Source: Forficula auricularia (Eukaryota > Arthropoda > Insecta > Dermaptera > Forficulidae). Taken from it: a stretch of 64,000 nt of DNA. The position numbers and the translations under genes are program-made. This document shows, in pieces, positions 30,311 through 41,755 of the stretch. The notes beneath the pieces are model-generated. The model ran no database searches, was not told where the DNA came from, and saw only the letters and a program-made list of their open reading frames with translations. How positions within the stretch are numbered: the stretch's first letter is position 1; each line of letters opens with the position of its first letter. The DNA is taken from positions 23,486,875-23,550,874 of the forward strand of contig JALMQS010000128.1 of the NCBI GenBank assembly GCA_024734495.1. The letters run 5' to 3'.

Positions 30311-31030
30311 AAAATATAATAATAAATAAATTAGAATGAAAGGAATTATTAAATGTTTCACTTATTTCCATTAAAGATGTTTTATTTTAGTACATAGTTA
30401 TATTTCAAATATTTCAAGGACCTCTTCAACAGTAGATATAGTAAAATTGGAATTAGCGTGTTTTAATGGATGAAAAAGATCTTTAAATGACATAAAATGG
30501 TGATGAATAATAATAACAATGTATTCACAAACTAGCTCACCAATATCCTAATATTACCTATAAATTACAAAGAAAATCCATAGTAATAATATTCGAAACA
30601 TATAAATTAATCACAATTAAAATTAAAAAATATAGTTTAATTATACTTAAGACGATCTAACAAACCAATATTTTTTCAATCGATACCACAAAATACGGCA
30701 TTTTTCAAAAATTGTCAATTTTTTAGAAATCTACTAGAGATTCTTTCATTCAAGAATAAATAGTTTAAAACAAGAGAAAATCTATTACAAATAGACTGGA
30801 CATCTAATTGCATTGATAAAAGTCGAATGATCGGGTTTTCTCTTAAATGAAAGAAACAACTTGTCGAGTCTGTTAGCTTGCTCCGACCTCAGGTGGCCTT
30901 ATCAAGATGTCGCTTCATTTGAACTACTCTTCTCAACAAATTTAGAAAGTTTATATAGAAAAAAATGAATAAAATAAAATAAATAACCATCTTAATCACA
31001 CTTTTTCTTCATTAACTTAAATTCATAAAG
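30311..31030. other. No recognisable feature
   Basis: AT-rich. A small GC-richer patch at 30860-30940 without similarity I know. Confidence 0.45.
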
Positions 31031-31790
31031 AAAAAATTTTTAAGAAAAAATAAAAACCGACTTCAAAAAATTAAGTGCAACAAATATAAAAATACACTAA
31101 AAGGTATATAAATAATTATTATCTTATTTAGTTACAACTAAACGACGAAATATTAACACGAAATTACTTTTTAAAGTCGGTGCCAAACAAACTATACCTA
31201 TAAGCGAGCGTACCCGCCAAAACGTACTAAGTAAGATCCGTCGAGTGCGATTCATAAAAGGTATATGTTTGGCACCAACTTCAAAAAGTAATTTCATGTT
31301 AATATTTCGTCGTTTAGTTGTAACTAAATAAGATAATAATTATTTTATACCTTTTAGTGTATTTTTATATTTGTTGCACTTAATTTTTTGAAGTCGGTTT
31401 TTATTTTTTCTTAAAAATTTTTATTTTCTCTTTTTAGTGATGTTATTAATAGTGATTATATCATCAGAACTTGACCAAATTAATATGACACCATCCCTAA
31501 GACACCCCCTTTCGGATAAAAAAAGAACCATCGAAATCGGTTCATAAACAAAGAGGTTAGGTCTAAACAAACCTAAACAAACCTAATAAAAAAGGTCTAA
31601 TACCTATGAAAAAAAATCGAAAAAAATGGGACCAATCGGAAGCTAGACTGGACCCAATGCAAAAAATTTCAAAATCGGTTGACAATTGGCGGAGATATGA
31701 GGTAACATAGGCACAAAAAAAATAAAAAAAAAAAAAAAAAAAAATTCAATCGAATAGAGAACCTCCTCCTTTTTTGAAGTCGGTTAAAAA
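31031..31790 (+). mobile_element. GAAGTCGG element, copy 1 (760 bp)
   Basis: The first 400 bp (about 31031-31425) is a near-perfect inverted repeat with AAAACCGACTTCAAAAAATT at the outer edge and GGTGCCAAACA/TGTTTGGCACC near the centre. It is followed by about 330 bp with GGGACCAATCGGAAGCTAGA, a poly-A tract and a final CCTCCTTTTTTGAAGTCGGT. Nearly identical to 32509-33270. The GAAGTCGGTTAAAAA end recurs in insect genomes as I recall; the transposon class is not clear to me. Confidence 0.7.
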
Positions 31791-31822
31791 TAACATTTGT
31801 AACATATTCTCAAAATTTCCAA

Positions 31823-33187
31823 TCTAGACACACGGCAGTGTGTCAGCCAAGTTCGAAAAAACGGCCGACGCACCGGCAACGTGTATATTTACACGAACCA
31901 TTTTGAGGTACTTTCGACCCCTCCATAACTCAAAAACAACATGCCTAATAAAACCCACTAGAACACCTAGAATCACAAATTTCATGAATAATTCTAATAT
32001 AGTTCTTGAGTTATTAAGCTCTGAAAAGTGCCATTTTTAACACTGACTCACTCACTGACTGACTGACGTATCAATAACCTAAAGTAATTCAGCTGATCAT
32101 AGAATGCTGAAATTTGGCATACTGGTAGAGTTTGGGCTACAATTAGAGGGAAAAATCGAAAAAGCGAAACTTTCCTTTTTTCAGGGCCTAAAATGAAGGG
32201 GTGAAATTGATTATAGGCTTAATTAACATATAGTGAAAATACAATCAAGATAGAATTCTGAAATTTGGCATACTGGTAATGGTTGGAACATTAATATAGG
32301 AAGAAATTGAAAAACAGAAACTTTCTCTTCTTCGGGGTCCGAAATGAAGGGGTGAAATTTATGAAAAACCGACCGGGTTTTTAACAGATATTTTATGAGA
32401 AATATTTAATTATTATTAATATAAATGTTTAAATGTAATTATTTAGATAAATTAAAGGATAAAACTTTTCAAAAATTAATGATATCTGACCAGAAACATA
32501 AATGTGATAAAAATTTTTAAGAAAAATAAAACCGACTTCAAAAAATTAAGTGCAACAAATATAAAAATACACTAAAAGGCATAAAACAACTATTATCCCA
32601 TTTAGTTACAACTAAACGACGAAATATTAACACGAAATTACTTTTTAAAGTCGGTGCCAAACAAACTATACCTATAAGCGAGCGTACCCGCCAAACGTAC
32701 TAAGTAAGATCCGTCGAGTGCGATTCATAAAAGGTATATGTTTGGCACCAACTTCAAAAGTAATTTCGTGTTAATATTTCGTCGTTTAGTTGTAACTAAA
32801 TAAGATAATAATTATTTTATACCTTTTAGTGTATTTTTATATTTGTTGCACTTAATTTTTGAAGTCGGTTTTTATTTTTTTCTTAAAAATTTTTATTTTT
32901 CTCTTTTTAGTGATGTTATTAATAGTGATTATATCATCAGAACTTGACCAAATTAATATGACACCATCCCTAAGACACCCCTTTCGGATAAAAAAAGAAC
33001 CATCGAAATCGGTTCATAAACAAAGAGGTTAGGTCTAAACAAACCTAAACAAACCTAATAAAAAAGGTCTAATACCTATGAAAAAATCGAAAAAAAATGG
33101 GACCAATCGGAAGCTAGACTGGACCCAATGCAAAAAAAATTTTCAAAATCGGTTGACAATTGGCGGAGATATGAGGTAACATAGGCA

Positions 33188-33226
<39 letters not shown>

Positions 33227-33742
33227 CAATCGAATAGAGAACCTCCTCCTTTTTTGAAGTCGGTTAAAAAAGTGCAAGTGCAGCAACGAGCTTAGCCGAC
33301 AAAAGAGTTGAGATCTAAACGGGTACCAAGTTTCATAGCAGTTGCTTAAATCATAGTTATAGGATGAACAACGTTCTTCAATTGATTTAAAAGAAAATTT
33401 GTTACGTTCTTTGATATTAAATTTATAGCTTGGCAAGTTTTATATCCAACTAAATTGTTTGTAGTATAAAATAAGAACAACTAGATAAATTTTAAGCTTG
33501 TATTAAATATCATCACGTTAAACATAATTTATTGACTATTATAACCTGCAGAGTTATAAATTTAATATCAAAGAACGTTACACATTTTCTTTTAAATCAA
33601 TTGAAGATCATTCTTCATCCCTATAGCTATGATTTAAGCAACTGTTATGGAACTTGAAAGCCGTTTCGATCTCAACTCTTTTGTCGGCGAAGTCGTTTCC
33701 ACCGAACTTGGCCCCTTTTTCACATTTATGTTTTTGGTCAGA
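31823..33742 (-). mobile_element. Helitron-like element, copy 2, inverted and interrupted
   Basis: The complement of the 25631-26815 element: begins TCTAGACACACGGCAGTG and ends TTTTTGGTCAGA. Flanks ccaa and tacaa again place it between A and T without duplication. It is split by a GAAGTCGG element at 32509-33270. The internal inverted repeat (33290-33742) and the two tandem units (32100-32360) are retained. Confidence 0.65.
32509..33270 (+). mobile_element. GAAGTCGG element, copy 2, nested (762 bp)
   Basis: Matches copy 1 along its whole length with few differences, mainly lengths of A runs (36 consecutive A at 33189-33224). Inserted between gtgataaaa and agtgcaagtgcag of the Helitron-like host. 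The two copies lie 1.48 kb apart in the same orientation. Confidence 0.8.
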
Positions 33743-33860
33743 TACAATATACAGGATATTTCTTATTAGGGCTTATTTATTAGACAGACGATATGGCGTA
33801 TGTAATGGGAATATTTTCCGTAAATATAAATTTTTGTATAAAATTGTTTATTTAAAATAT

Positions 33861-34350
33861 ATATTAAAAATGTTACATCATTCGTATCCATAGTAATTTG
33901 TAACAGGAATAGTAGGGAATTGGAAAAAATTAAAATCACAGAGTTTTTTTATTAAAACCGGGTTTCATCAATTTATTGACTTCATCAATGCTCATTTTAT
34001 CACTTTTTGTCAAAAAACAATTTCACTATAAGACAAAACATTGTTAATCTTTCTTTAAGATATTCTTGTCTCAAATTAATCAACAATCGTTTTCTATACA
34101 GAGAAAACATAAAAAATGTGTAATTGTTAAAAAAAAGTCGCTTCCAAGATTGTTGATTAATTGGAGCCAGAACATGTTAAAGAAAGATGAATGATGTTTT
34201 GTCTTATAGTGAAATTGTTTTTGACAAAAGTGATAAAATGGGACACTGAGGAAGTCAAAATAAATTGACTAAACGTTTGGCCCATTTGATAAAAAACTCT
34301 TGTGTTTTTAATTATATCCAATTCTCCTATTATTCCTGTATATTAAAAAT
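33861..34350 (-). mobile_element. Foldback element, family 8
   Basis: A 468-bp element (33872-34339) with an exact 11-bp duplication atattaaaaat at 33861-33871 and 34340-34350. Arms of about 200 bp begin ACAGGAATAGTAGG and include caatttcactataagacaaa. The one-sided tail (gttacatcattcgtatccat) is at the left. Plus-strand text near 34240 reads CTGAGGA, AGUCAA/UUGACU, AAACGTT, a hammerhead layout with G12 changed. Confidence 0.8.
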
Positions 34351-35257
34351 ATTTTTACAAATATGTTACTTCTTAGCATTGTTATCTTAAATAGAACAAA
34401 CAAACACCTTACTTTTTTTACATTTTGGATACGCTAAAAAATTTCTGATTATATTGAATTAGATTTTTCTAACACACTTTTACTTTATCATACGGACATT
34501 GGGGAATTACTATAATTGTGCACAATTAAAATGTAGTTTTTACTTCGTTTTTTTTTTTTTTTGGGGGGGGATTCCTCAAAAGTACTCATTCGATTTTTTA
34601 TGAAAAAAAAATCCGTGTATATGATAACAAGCTCCTAGAAAACAGCTTTAAATAATAAACAATGTAAAAGTAATATTTTTAGAATTTTTAATTATTTTTT
34701 GAAAGTGTCTGTTAGTACGTTAGTGTTCAAAATGTAATATATATTTTCAAAAGTAAATTTTAAATTTAATTATCATATTATACTGAGATGAAGACACTAG
34801 TCGATTTTAATTGAAATCAGATCATGCGAATTTGACTTTAGTTTTAACTTTTTTTAAATAAAAAAACAAAAACAATTAAAATCATTAAATCTTTGACAGG
34901 TAACAAATTTTGTAGATGGACTCATTATGACTCTAAGAAATAAATGAGACAAAATCATTCACCTGGAATTGAAGGATGGAAGAGGAATTAAATCTTTGAT
35001 TAATTTTAGCCAAATTTTGTACAGTTATTCTTTAGAATCATGCGGAATAATAGACTATATATGTATTACTCAATAGAGATGGTCAATACTAAATCTGCGT
35101 TGTTATGAATTATTTTCAATATATTCGAAGAGTTGCTTCACCCCTTCGGGAATTGTACCATTAATTTTCTATGGAAATTTTAACGCTACTACATCGGTAT
35201 TTGTCTTTTATATCTAAAGAATCTTGTAACTACTAACTTCTATGACCCTTTTGAATC
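34351..35257. other. AT-rich, possible C-family scrap
   Basis: About 34485-34740 has ctttatcatacgg, a T/G homopolymer run and gtctgttagtacgttagtg, echoing the C family. No gene. Confidence 0.35.
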
Positions 35258-35289
35258 CTGAAGAAGGAGGGGAAATTCTCCGAAACGTC
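35258..35289 (+). ncRNA. Solitary hammerhead-like motif with GAAA loop
   Basis: CTGAAGA, extra A, helix II GGAGGG/UUCUCC closed by a GAAA tetraloop, GAAAC, GTC. Unlike the other motifs, I see no inverted partner nearby. Helix I is poor. Helix II is the most stable-looking of the set. Confidence 0.55.
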
Positions 35290-36235
35290 TTAAACGTTTT
35301 AAAATATTGGAAATAACTTCTCAATAAATTATTCTATTTGAAAATAATTTTCAATTTTTGTTGTTTTCGTTATCCTGGCCTGCTTTTTTGCACCAACCCG
35401 GTTCCAAGAAAATACTCTGGTAAAAATTCAGTATAGTCCCTGTGACGTCACACGAAAACAGGACTTGTTTACTAACATATTTTTTTTCTAATCGAACCGA
35501 GATCTAAAACTGAACTCGTGAAAAGTTCAACAAGTTAAAATTTGGAAGCCTTATAGTTAAAAATATCGTATATGATATAAAAATGCTTTTCCAAAAAAGT
35601 CATATGACGTCACGGGGACTCTGCATTGGAGCCAATACTAATATGATGACTAAATGTGAATTCAAAGTCATTAATGTTCATAGGAACTTGATGTTTTTGC
35701 CATTAAGTTTACTTTATAAGAAAATTCGGGTTGGCTTATAACATTTATAAAAAAAACAATTTATTAGAAAGTTTCTGCTGGTGATGCAGAAAAAGAATCT
35801 TTTACCCTTTTCAACTTGTATCAGAAGATAAATGAAAAATTCACAGTTGAGTAAAAATAAAAAATAAAACATCCCTCAAGGATTCACAACAACAACAACA
35901 CATATTTACTCCTTTTAGATAAGATCTGTCGAATCAGTTCATAAATCATGGTATAAAAATCAATTGCCAGGTCCATTTAAAATATCCAAAAAGAAGAAAA
36001 AACGATCCCTCGAGAGTGAGAGAGAGCTTTTCTATTCTTTAGGACAATTTCAAATGGACACTTCTGCCGAATAAAAACAATAATTGATCGTCCGCTTTTC
36101 CTTGAACATTTATTTAGCTTTAATTTGAGAAAAACACAAAAAAAAACTTTTGAAATAAAATAATAAGATTTTATTATAAAAAAAAATCATTGAGATTTTC
36201 GTTGATATTTTTAAACCTATTTCAAAACTCTAAAA
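35290..36235. other. No recognisable feature
   Basis: AT-rich. A CAA triplet run at about 35887-35900. Nothing else recognised. Confidence 0.45.
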
Positions 36236-37075
36236 CAGTGGTGCCCAACCCTTTTTTGTCTGCGGGCCGGATTCAACATGACATAGGATCTCGCGGGCCG
36301 GATTCTTTATAATTGTATATCTTAGGGGCACCTTTAATTAAAAAAACGCAACATTTTCAATGAATTCATGAATATTTTTGTGCTGATTCATTTTTTTTTT
36401 CAAAATATTTGTAAATTTAATGAAAATATTACGTTTTTAAATTAATGGTGCGGCTAAAATATACAATCCTTTTTATTAGGATATCATTAAGATATCTAGT
36501 TGTTTTTTAATCATTGTAATTTGAATACATTTAAAAGATTGCTGATACCTGAATTAAACGAAATCATAAATTTGGGTTAAGATTAAAAAAAAGACAAAAT
36601 CTGTACTCACGATTTATTAATGTGAAGTCTGATGTTGCTTTTCAGAAACTAATTTTTGAATATTTGGCACAAGTTGGGTAACATTTCTCCTTAATATAGA
36701 ATGAAGGTGATCATCTGAAAGCCGAGCGCGAGACGATGGTTTAGCTCTTTTTAAAGTAGAAAATGTTTGTTCACAAATATATGTACTTCCAAACGCCGTC
36801 GTCATTTTCATTTCAAATTTCCTCAAATTAGGATAAGTGTCTAACGCTGCATAAAAATCTGGTAAAGATTTTTCGCGAAAAAGATCTTTAAATGGCGTTT
36901 GGCATTGTAATTCTATTAATTTTATTTGTAAATCATCTGGGGCCGTAGAAACGTCCACTGAAAAAGGATTTTCAATCAAGTGTATTTCATTTTTAATCCG
37001 GTGAAAATCTGTAAATCTATCTTCGAAATTTTTGCTGAGTAATTGCATCATCTTGGTAATTTTTTCTTTTGGAAA
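36236..37075 (-). mobile_element. hAT transposon, 3'-end fragment
   Basis: The terminus CAGTGGTGCCCAACCC at 36236, followed by tgcgggccggattcaac, is a hAT-type end. The adjacent minus-strand frame encodes the transposase C-terminus running toward it. The 5' half and the other terminus are missing. Confidence 0.75.
36617..37051 (-). pseudogene. hAT transposase C-terminal fragment
   Basis: A 144-residue uninterrupted frame. Residues 93-116 (CEQTFSTLKR, then SSRARLSDDHL) match the dimerisation region of hAT transposases of the type often annotated as GTF2I-repeat-like or EPM2AIP1-like proteins. Upstream residues such as PNLRKFEMKMTTAFGSTYIC fit the segment before it. The apparent start Met is simply the first in frame; the BED zinc finger and most of the RNase H-like core are absent. 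The ORF ends before the transposon terminus, as expected. Confidence 0.8.
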
Positions 37076-37215
37076 ACGATAATATGATTTATAATTTTTA
37101 GAGTCTAAAAGCTCTAAATATAATATAACCCATTAAGTTTACTTTGTATAGGTTTTAGTTTTCCTAGAATAAGAAACCTATTCATATACCGAATTTCAAA
37201 TTTATAAAATGTTTC

Positions 37216-37420
37216 TAAGAAAATCACAAGACATTGTCATCTACTAGATCCGAGATGGGTTGGATTATTTCTAATTATATATATGTCAGAAGGGTTGTTT
37301 TTACCCCTTCAGAAATGGAATACGATACCCAAAATTAGCAATCCTGTCCAAATGACTGACACTGTGAATTGAACCCCCATATATGTATCGAGTTATTATA
37401 AATATTTCAATCAAAGATTT
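37216..37420 (-). mobile_element. SINE-F, copy
   Basis: The minus orientation of the family at 38.6 kb: gtcatctactagatccgaga, then atatgtcagaagggttgttt, tacccc, and a decayed tRNA-like part. No tail or duplication defined. Confidence 0.55.
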
Positions 37421-37472
37421 AGATCTTCATTAGTAAAATTCTAGTGTTTCAAAATTTAAACACATACCTATG

Positions 37473-37680
37473 CTCTATACCAAAGGTGAAAAACCTTTTA
37501 CCCTGAGAGGCCACATTTAAAATAGCAGTAACAAAGGAGGCCACATAAGTTTCATTACCAATAAATGTAACTTTTGTAAAGTTATTGCTGTTCAAATTCA
37601 GTTTTTCTTTATTTCAAATTCATTTCGAGGCCACATAAGCAATTCAAAAAAGCCACAGGTTCCCCACCTCTGCTTTATAC
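37473..37680. mobile_element. hAT MITE, GGCCACA type
   Basis: A 192-bp element (37481-37672) with ends CAAAGGTGAAAAACCT and CAGAGGTGGGGAACCT, internal GGCCACA repeats, and duplication ctctatac/ctttatac (7 of 8). hAT-type. Confidence 0.85.
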
Positions 37681-38454
37681 TTTAAATCAATTCTTCTTAA
37701 ACTTTTTTCATTCGCGATCCCATTTTGACTAAGAATTTTTTGAGACCCTATAATATAATAAGATATAAAATCATGATTTTTCCAAGCAAATCAAAAATAA
37801 ATTTATAATAAATCGAATCTTTATAAGCATATCTATTTTATAATTTTACTATTTATTAAAAAAACTACATAATTACAATTATTTAATCTAAATAATAATG
37901 AAATGATAAAAATTGAGTAAAGTTGTGAGGTAGGTTTAACAAAAAAAGGAAATAAAACAAAAATGAGTTTTCAATTCGATATATAATATTTCTGGTTATC
38001 AGCCCGTCTTCAGGAGTCAGAGAAAACTGAAGATGGGCTAACAATCCGAAATACTATATATCGAATTGAAAACTCATTTTTGTTTTATTTTATTTTTTTG
38101 TGAAACCTACCACGAAATTTTACTCAATTTTTATTAAATAAACAGGAGTTAATCATTTTCAATATTTTGCAAATTTGATCTGTAATTTGATTTTATAATC
38201 GGCAATGCTAGAACATCAGATAAATAAAGTAGTATTTAATACAAAATGGCAATTTCACAAATTATTGCAAATTCAATGACAGCAATACCTCGAATTTACA
38301 ATACATAAATTTTCGGACGGTGCGCATTTTATTTTTTAATTGATCATTGTTTCATTGTCTTTGTTGCCCTATTTTTCGCAGCCCCAAAATTCAGTTACAT
38401 ATGCGACCCAAAATGGGGGCCGCGACCCTTAGTTTAAGAATCACTTCCTTAAAT
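37680..38454. mobile_element. hAT element, TTCTTAAACT ends, with nested foldback
   Basis: A 759-bp element (37688-38446) with ends CAATTCTTCTTAAACT and AAGTGATTCTTAAACT and subterminal CGCGATCCCA/GGGCCGCGACCC. The duplication is ctttaaat/ccttaaat (7 of 8). Its left duplication overlaps by one base the right duplication of the neighbouring hAT MITE. A foldback sits at 37908-38132. Confidence 0.75.
37908..38132. mobile_element. Foldback element, family 9, copy a
   Basis: Arms pair AAATTGAGTAAA, GGTAGGTTT, ATAAAACAAAAATGAGTTTT and CAATTCGATATATAATATT with their complements. The centre has CTGAAGA plus GGGCU on both strands but lacks GAAACGTC (CCGAAATA or AGAAATA instead). Related to 50672-50941 by the GGTAGGTTTCACAAAAA part. 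Confidence 0.65.
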
Positions 38455-38589
38455 AAACGTGGTTGAGTGTATCGAATTTTGAATTTTTCAAAATTCTCAA
38501 AATTCCAAGGGCCACAGGATAGCATTTTCAAATTGAATATGAGAGTTCAAGTTACCGATGGGAACAGATTTAAATTTTCTAAGAAAATC

Positions 38590-38765
38590 ATAATTGTCAG
38601 AGAGGTCCACCTCATAGTGTAGCCAAATGTCTCGGATTGCTATTATTGGCACTCGGATTTGATTTCCGAGGGAGTAAAAACAACCCTTCTGGCATATAAT
38701 TAAAATCTACCCATTTCATCTCGGATCTAGTAGATGACAACCTCTGGGATTTTCTTAAAATTTAA
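38590..38765 (+). mobile_element. SINE-F, best copy
   Basis: A tRNA-like head: TAGTGTAGCCAAATG as A box and a T-arm CTCGG-ATTTGATTT-CCGAG as B box. Then aaaaacaacccttctgg, atataattaaaatc, catctcggatctagtagatgacaacctct and gattttctt. The tRNA-derived head plus a family-specific 3' region defines a SINE. Other copies are at 6.2, 37.2 and 49.7 kb. Confidence 0.65.
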
Positions 38766-39213
38766 CATTTATTTCTATCGTCAATTTGAACTCTTATAAA
38801 TCTTAGTAAGTATGCAAAATATTTCATACAGAGAAAACCACTTTCGCTTTTATATAGAGAATTTTTAATACACGATTTAAATATTGTGTGAAATTCTTTG
38901 TTAACCATGGGCTTTTATAACGAAGTTTCTGTATATAACACGTAACTTTACGTCCAAAGGTATCTTCCAGGTACCAGGTACTGCTGTTTTAAAATTGTTA
39001 AGAACCAAAATTAGACAATAATTTGAATTTTTAAATTTAATGTAAATTTTTACCATACTTTTGTATTAAAGCTTTGGAGCTTAAACAGATGATCTGTAAA
39101 AATCCTACGAGTTGGACCACATATGGGAAAATAAGAAATAAAAATTAAAACTTTCTAGAGTTTTCCGAAAAATTTCGGGTTCAGATTTAAAGAAGCCAAA
39201 ATATAGTATATAT
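38766..39213. other. No recognisable feature
   Basis: AT-rich. Nothing recognised. Confidence 0.5.
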
Positions 39214-39480
39214 AGATACATATCGTCGCTGATCTTACAAAACCTCGTAAGTCCGATTTTTGGTCAATTATGTGTATTATACGTTTATACCGACCAACTT
39301 TTCACGGCGCATCTGTCTATTGAATTATTCTATTCCAATTTAATTTCGCGCTACGGACAAATAATAAATATTGCATTGCATTTGTATGTGTATCGTTGTT
39401 TAAAATGGGTTTTCTTGTTTTCTATCAAAGAATGAATTTAGGACTTAGGATGTTTTGTAAGATCATCGACGATATATCGG
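39214..39480. mobile_element. Short inverted-repeat element, ATATCGTCG ends
   Basis: About 40-bp inverted ends: GATACATATCGTCGCTGATC with TTACAAAACCTCGTAAGTCC, and CCGATATATCGTCGATGATC with TTACAAAACATCCTAAGTCC. The interior is unique and non-coding. No target duplication seen; superfamily open. Confidence 0.7.
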
Positions 39481-39821
39481 AGTAAAAGTGAAAATAAAAT
39501 GGAATGAAATAAAATATTTATGTATCGTGTTAATGAACGGTATCGGCGGGGGAGGAGGTTCTCTATCGCCTTTCAAGGACAAAATATCAACATTTTAAAG
39601 GTCACACTTCTTACATAAAAATTCTCGAAGTTAACGGATTTTGACTTTTTTAGTTGTCCTGGTAAATAAATCACTCCATTCACTTTTAACAGAAACAAAA
39701 ACTGATAGCCTAGGGTAAGAATTCCAGTAGATTAAACTTTAGAAATATTTGTCTAATAATACCAGAGAGATGAGATAATATAGACAAAGAACTCTTTTTA
39801 GAATATTCCAGAAGACATCTT

Positions 39822-40523
39822 TTAAGGTAGTTGTTTCACCATATAGGTTTTCTTAGGATTTTTTTGTAATTTAGACAGATTAATACTTCTGCATCGATTG
39901 GTGGCAAAACGAAATTTATGAACAATCTAACTCCAGAGATATTAAATTCCAAAGATAGAGTTTTTCAGACTCATACATTTGCACTATACGGGATATCGGA
40001 AAATTTACATACATATATAATTATAATTAAGAAACTCTTTTACCATTGTTATAAAAAACTAACATTAAACAATAACTAATACATTTTTTAAGAAAATTTT
40101 AATTCATAGTTACAACACAGTTTCTGAGATAATATTTAATAAATAATGGAAAATGTATAATGAAAAATTTACACTAAAAACAAGCTGGCAACAACGCATT
40201 TATTTAACCTAAAAAGTGGCTAACTTTAATAATTTTTTGACGTTTTTTCGCTTCAGCCATTGTTGCAACAGATTTCAATCGCTTATTAAGAACTTTTGTT
40301 TTATAAATCTCCCTTTATAATGTACTTTATCTGAAATTTCTATGAATAAATATATACAAGCTCGGGCAATGATGCCAGATTTGTCAAACGAGCTCGGGAT
40401 TGGCTAGTAATGGTACATAAACAGCAAAAAGTTTTGGGCTTATGTATTTTGAATCCTAATTGTCTGTTCTATATACTCCAGCATTAACTTTTTGCTAGTA
40501 TTGTAGCGAAACAACTACCTTAA
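39822..40523. mobile_element. TTAA-flanked inverted-repeat element
   Basis: A 694-bp element (39826-40519) between two TTAA sites. Ends read GGTAGTTGTTTCAC and GGTAGTTGTTTCGC. TTAA duplication is typical of piggyBac, but piggyBac ends usually begin CC, so the assignment is tentative. No coding frame in the interior. Confidence 0.6.
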
Positions 40524-40639
40524 GAGTTCGAATAATGTATATATAGATTATAGAGAATCTCGAAAGTAATCTTATACTATTAAATGAGCAATTCTTGTAT
40601 ATACTCCTTTTATTTCCTTTAACTATAGTTAAAATGTCG

Positions 40640-41690
40640 ATATAGTCGCCTTTCACTCCCTGTTCTTCCAGGCCGCTCCAAATATATTTGGGCTACACTG
40701 GATGCTCAACGAAATTTAAACCATTTCTCAAAGAAGTAGTGGTGCAGGTGGAAAAAGGAGTTCGGCAGGGAGACCCGATATCCCAAAGTTTATTCTCCGC
40801 ATGTTTGGAATCGGTGATGAGGCGATGCTCTTGGGAAAACTATAGCATAATCGTCAATGGGCGGAAATTGAATCATTTAAGATTTGCCGATGACATTGTT
40901 CTCATAACAGATTCACCAGGGGATGCAACTGAAATGTTAAACCAACTAAACCAAGAAGGAAAAATGCCGGTCTTGTCATCAATATCGCCAAGACAAAGTT
41001 TATGAGAAACTCCTTATCATCTAATGAGCCGGTATACCTGGAAAACCATCCTCTGGAATAAGTCGAGGAATATATATATTTGGGGAGACTTTTAAAAATT
41101 AAGAACGACTTTGCACCCGAACTTCAAAGAAGACGGAAAGCTGGCTGGGCCGCATATAGTACACTTCGAACCGTGTTTGAGGCGTCCAAAGATAAAAAAC
41201 TTAAAGCCGATCTATTCAATTCAACAGTTGTTTCCTGCCCTTAGTTACGGTTGTGAAGCGTGGACCTTAACGAAGGCCCACGAAAACAAAATAAATGTCA
41301 TCCAGTCGGCAATCGAAAGAAGATTGGTCGGCTTAAACCTCCGCTGTCAACGCATGCTTGGGCTGCACAACCAGGATATACGCGAAATGTCGGGGATGAG
41401 AGATATGCTACAATATTCTCTCAAGCGAAAACATGATTGGGCAGTTCATCTTGCCAGGAGAGAGGATGAAAGATGGAGCCTGGCAGTGAAGCTATGGATA
41501 CCCCGTGAAAAGATAAGACCCTTCGGAAAACCGCCAATCCGCTGGGCCGACCCCCTGAATAGGAGCATTTCCCTTAGAGCGACAAATAGCCAAACTATCA
41601 AGGAGCACTGGACTACGATAGCCAAAAACAGAGACAGATGGAAATATTCTTGGGACCCGCATGCAACGAATCGACGCATCGAATAACGAG
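40640..41690 (+). pseudogene. RTE-type LINE reverse transcriptase remnant
   Basis: A plus-strand frame (40688-41005) encodes VEKGVRQGDPISQSLFSACL and LNHLRFADDIVLI, the GDP and FADD catalytic region of reverse transcriptase. After frameshifts and a TAA within VEEYIYLGRLL (about 41060-41095), a third frame (41111-41686) gives ALSYGCEAWTL, RRLVGLNLRCQRML and WAVHLARREDERW. It ends with RPFGKPPIRWAD, WTTIAKNRDRWKYSWDP and a stop at 41686. The order matches the C-terminal half of RTE elements. The endonuclease and the first half of the reverse transcriptase are missing. 5'-truncated, frameshifted, dead. Confidence 0.85.
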
Positions 41691-41699
41691 TCGTCTAAG

Positions 41700-41752
41700 T
41701 AATTAACTATAGTTACTTATTAAGTAACTAAGTAAGTAACTATAGTTAATTA
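41700..41752. repeat. Perfect 20-bp palindromic arms
   Basis: TAATTAACTATAGTTACTTA at 41700-41719 is exactly complementary to 41733-41752, around a 13-nt loop. It lies between the end of the RTE frame and a foldback tail fragment, and could be either a hairpin end or chance in AT-rich sequence. Twenty exact pairs make chance less likely. Confidence 0.75.
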
Positions 41753-41755
41753 AAA

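Noticed and set aside
36617..37051. A host GTF2I-repeat or EPM2AIP1-like gene
   Set aside because: The frame is only the hAT dimerisation end and lies next to a hAT terminal repeat, so it is a transposon fragment.
37908..38132. Functional hammerhead in family 9
   Set aside because: CTGAAGA is present in both arms, but GAAAC-GTC is absent in both copies (here and at 50.7 kb). The family may descend from a ribozyme-bearing one, but no core remains.
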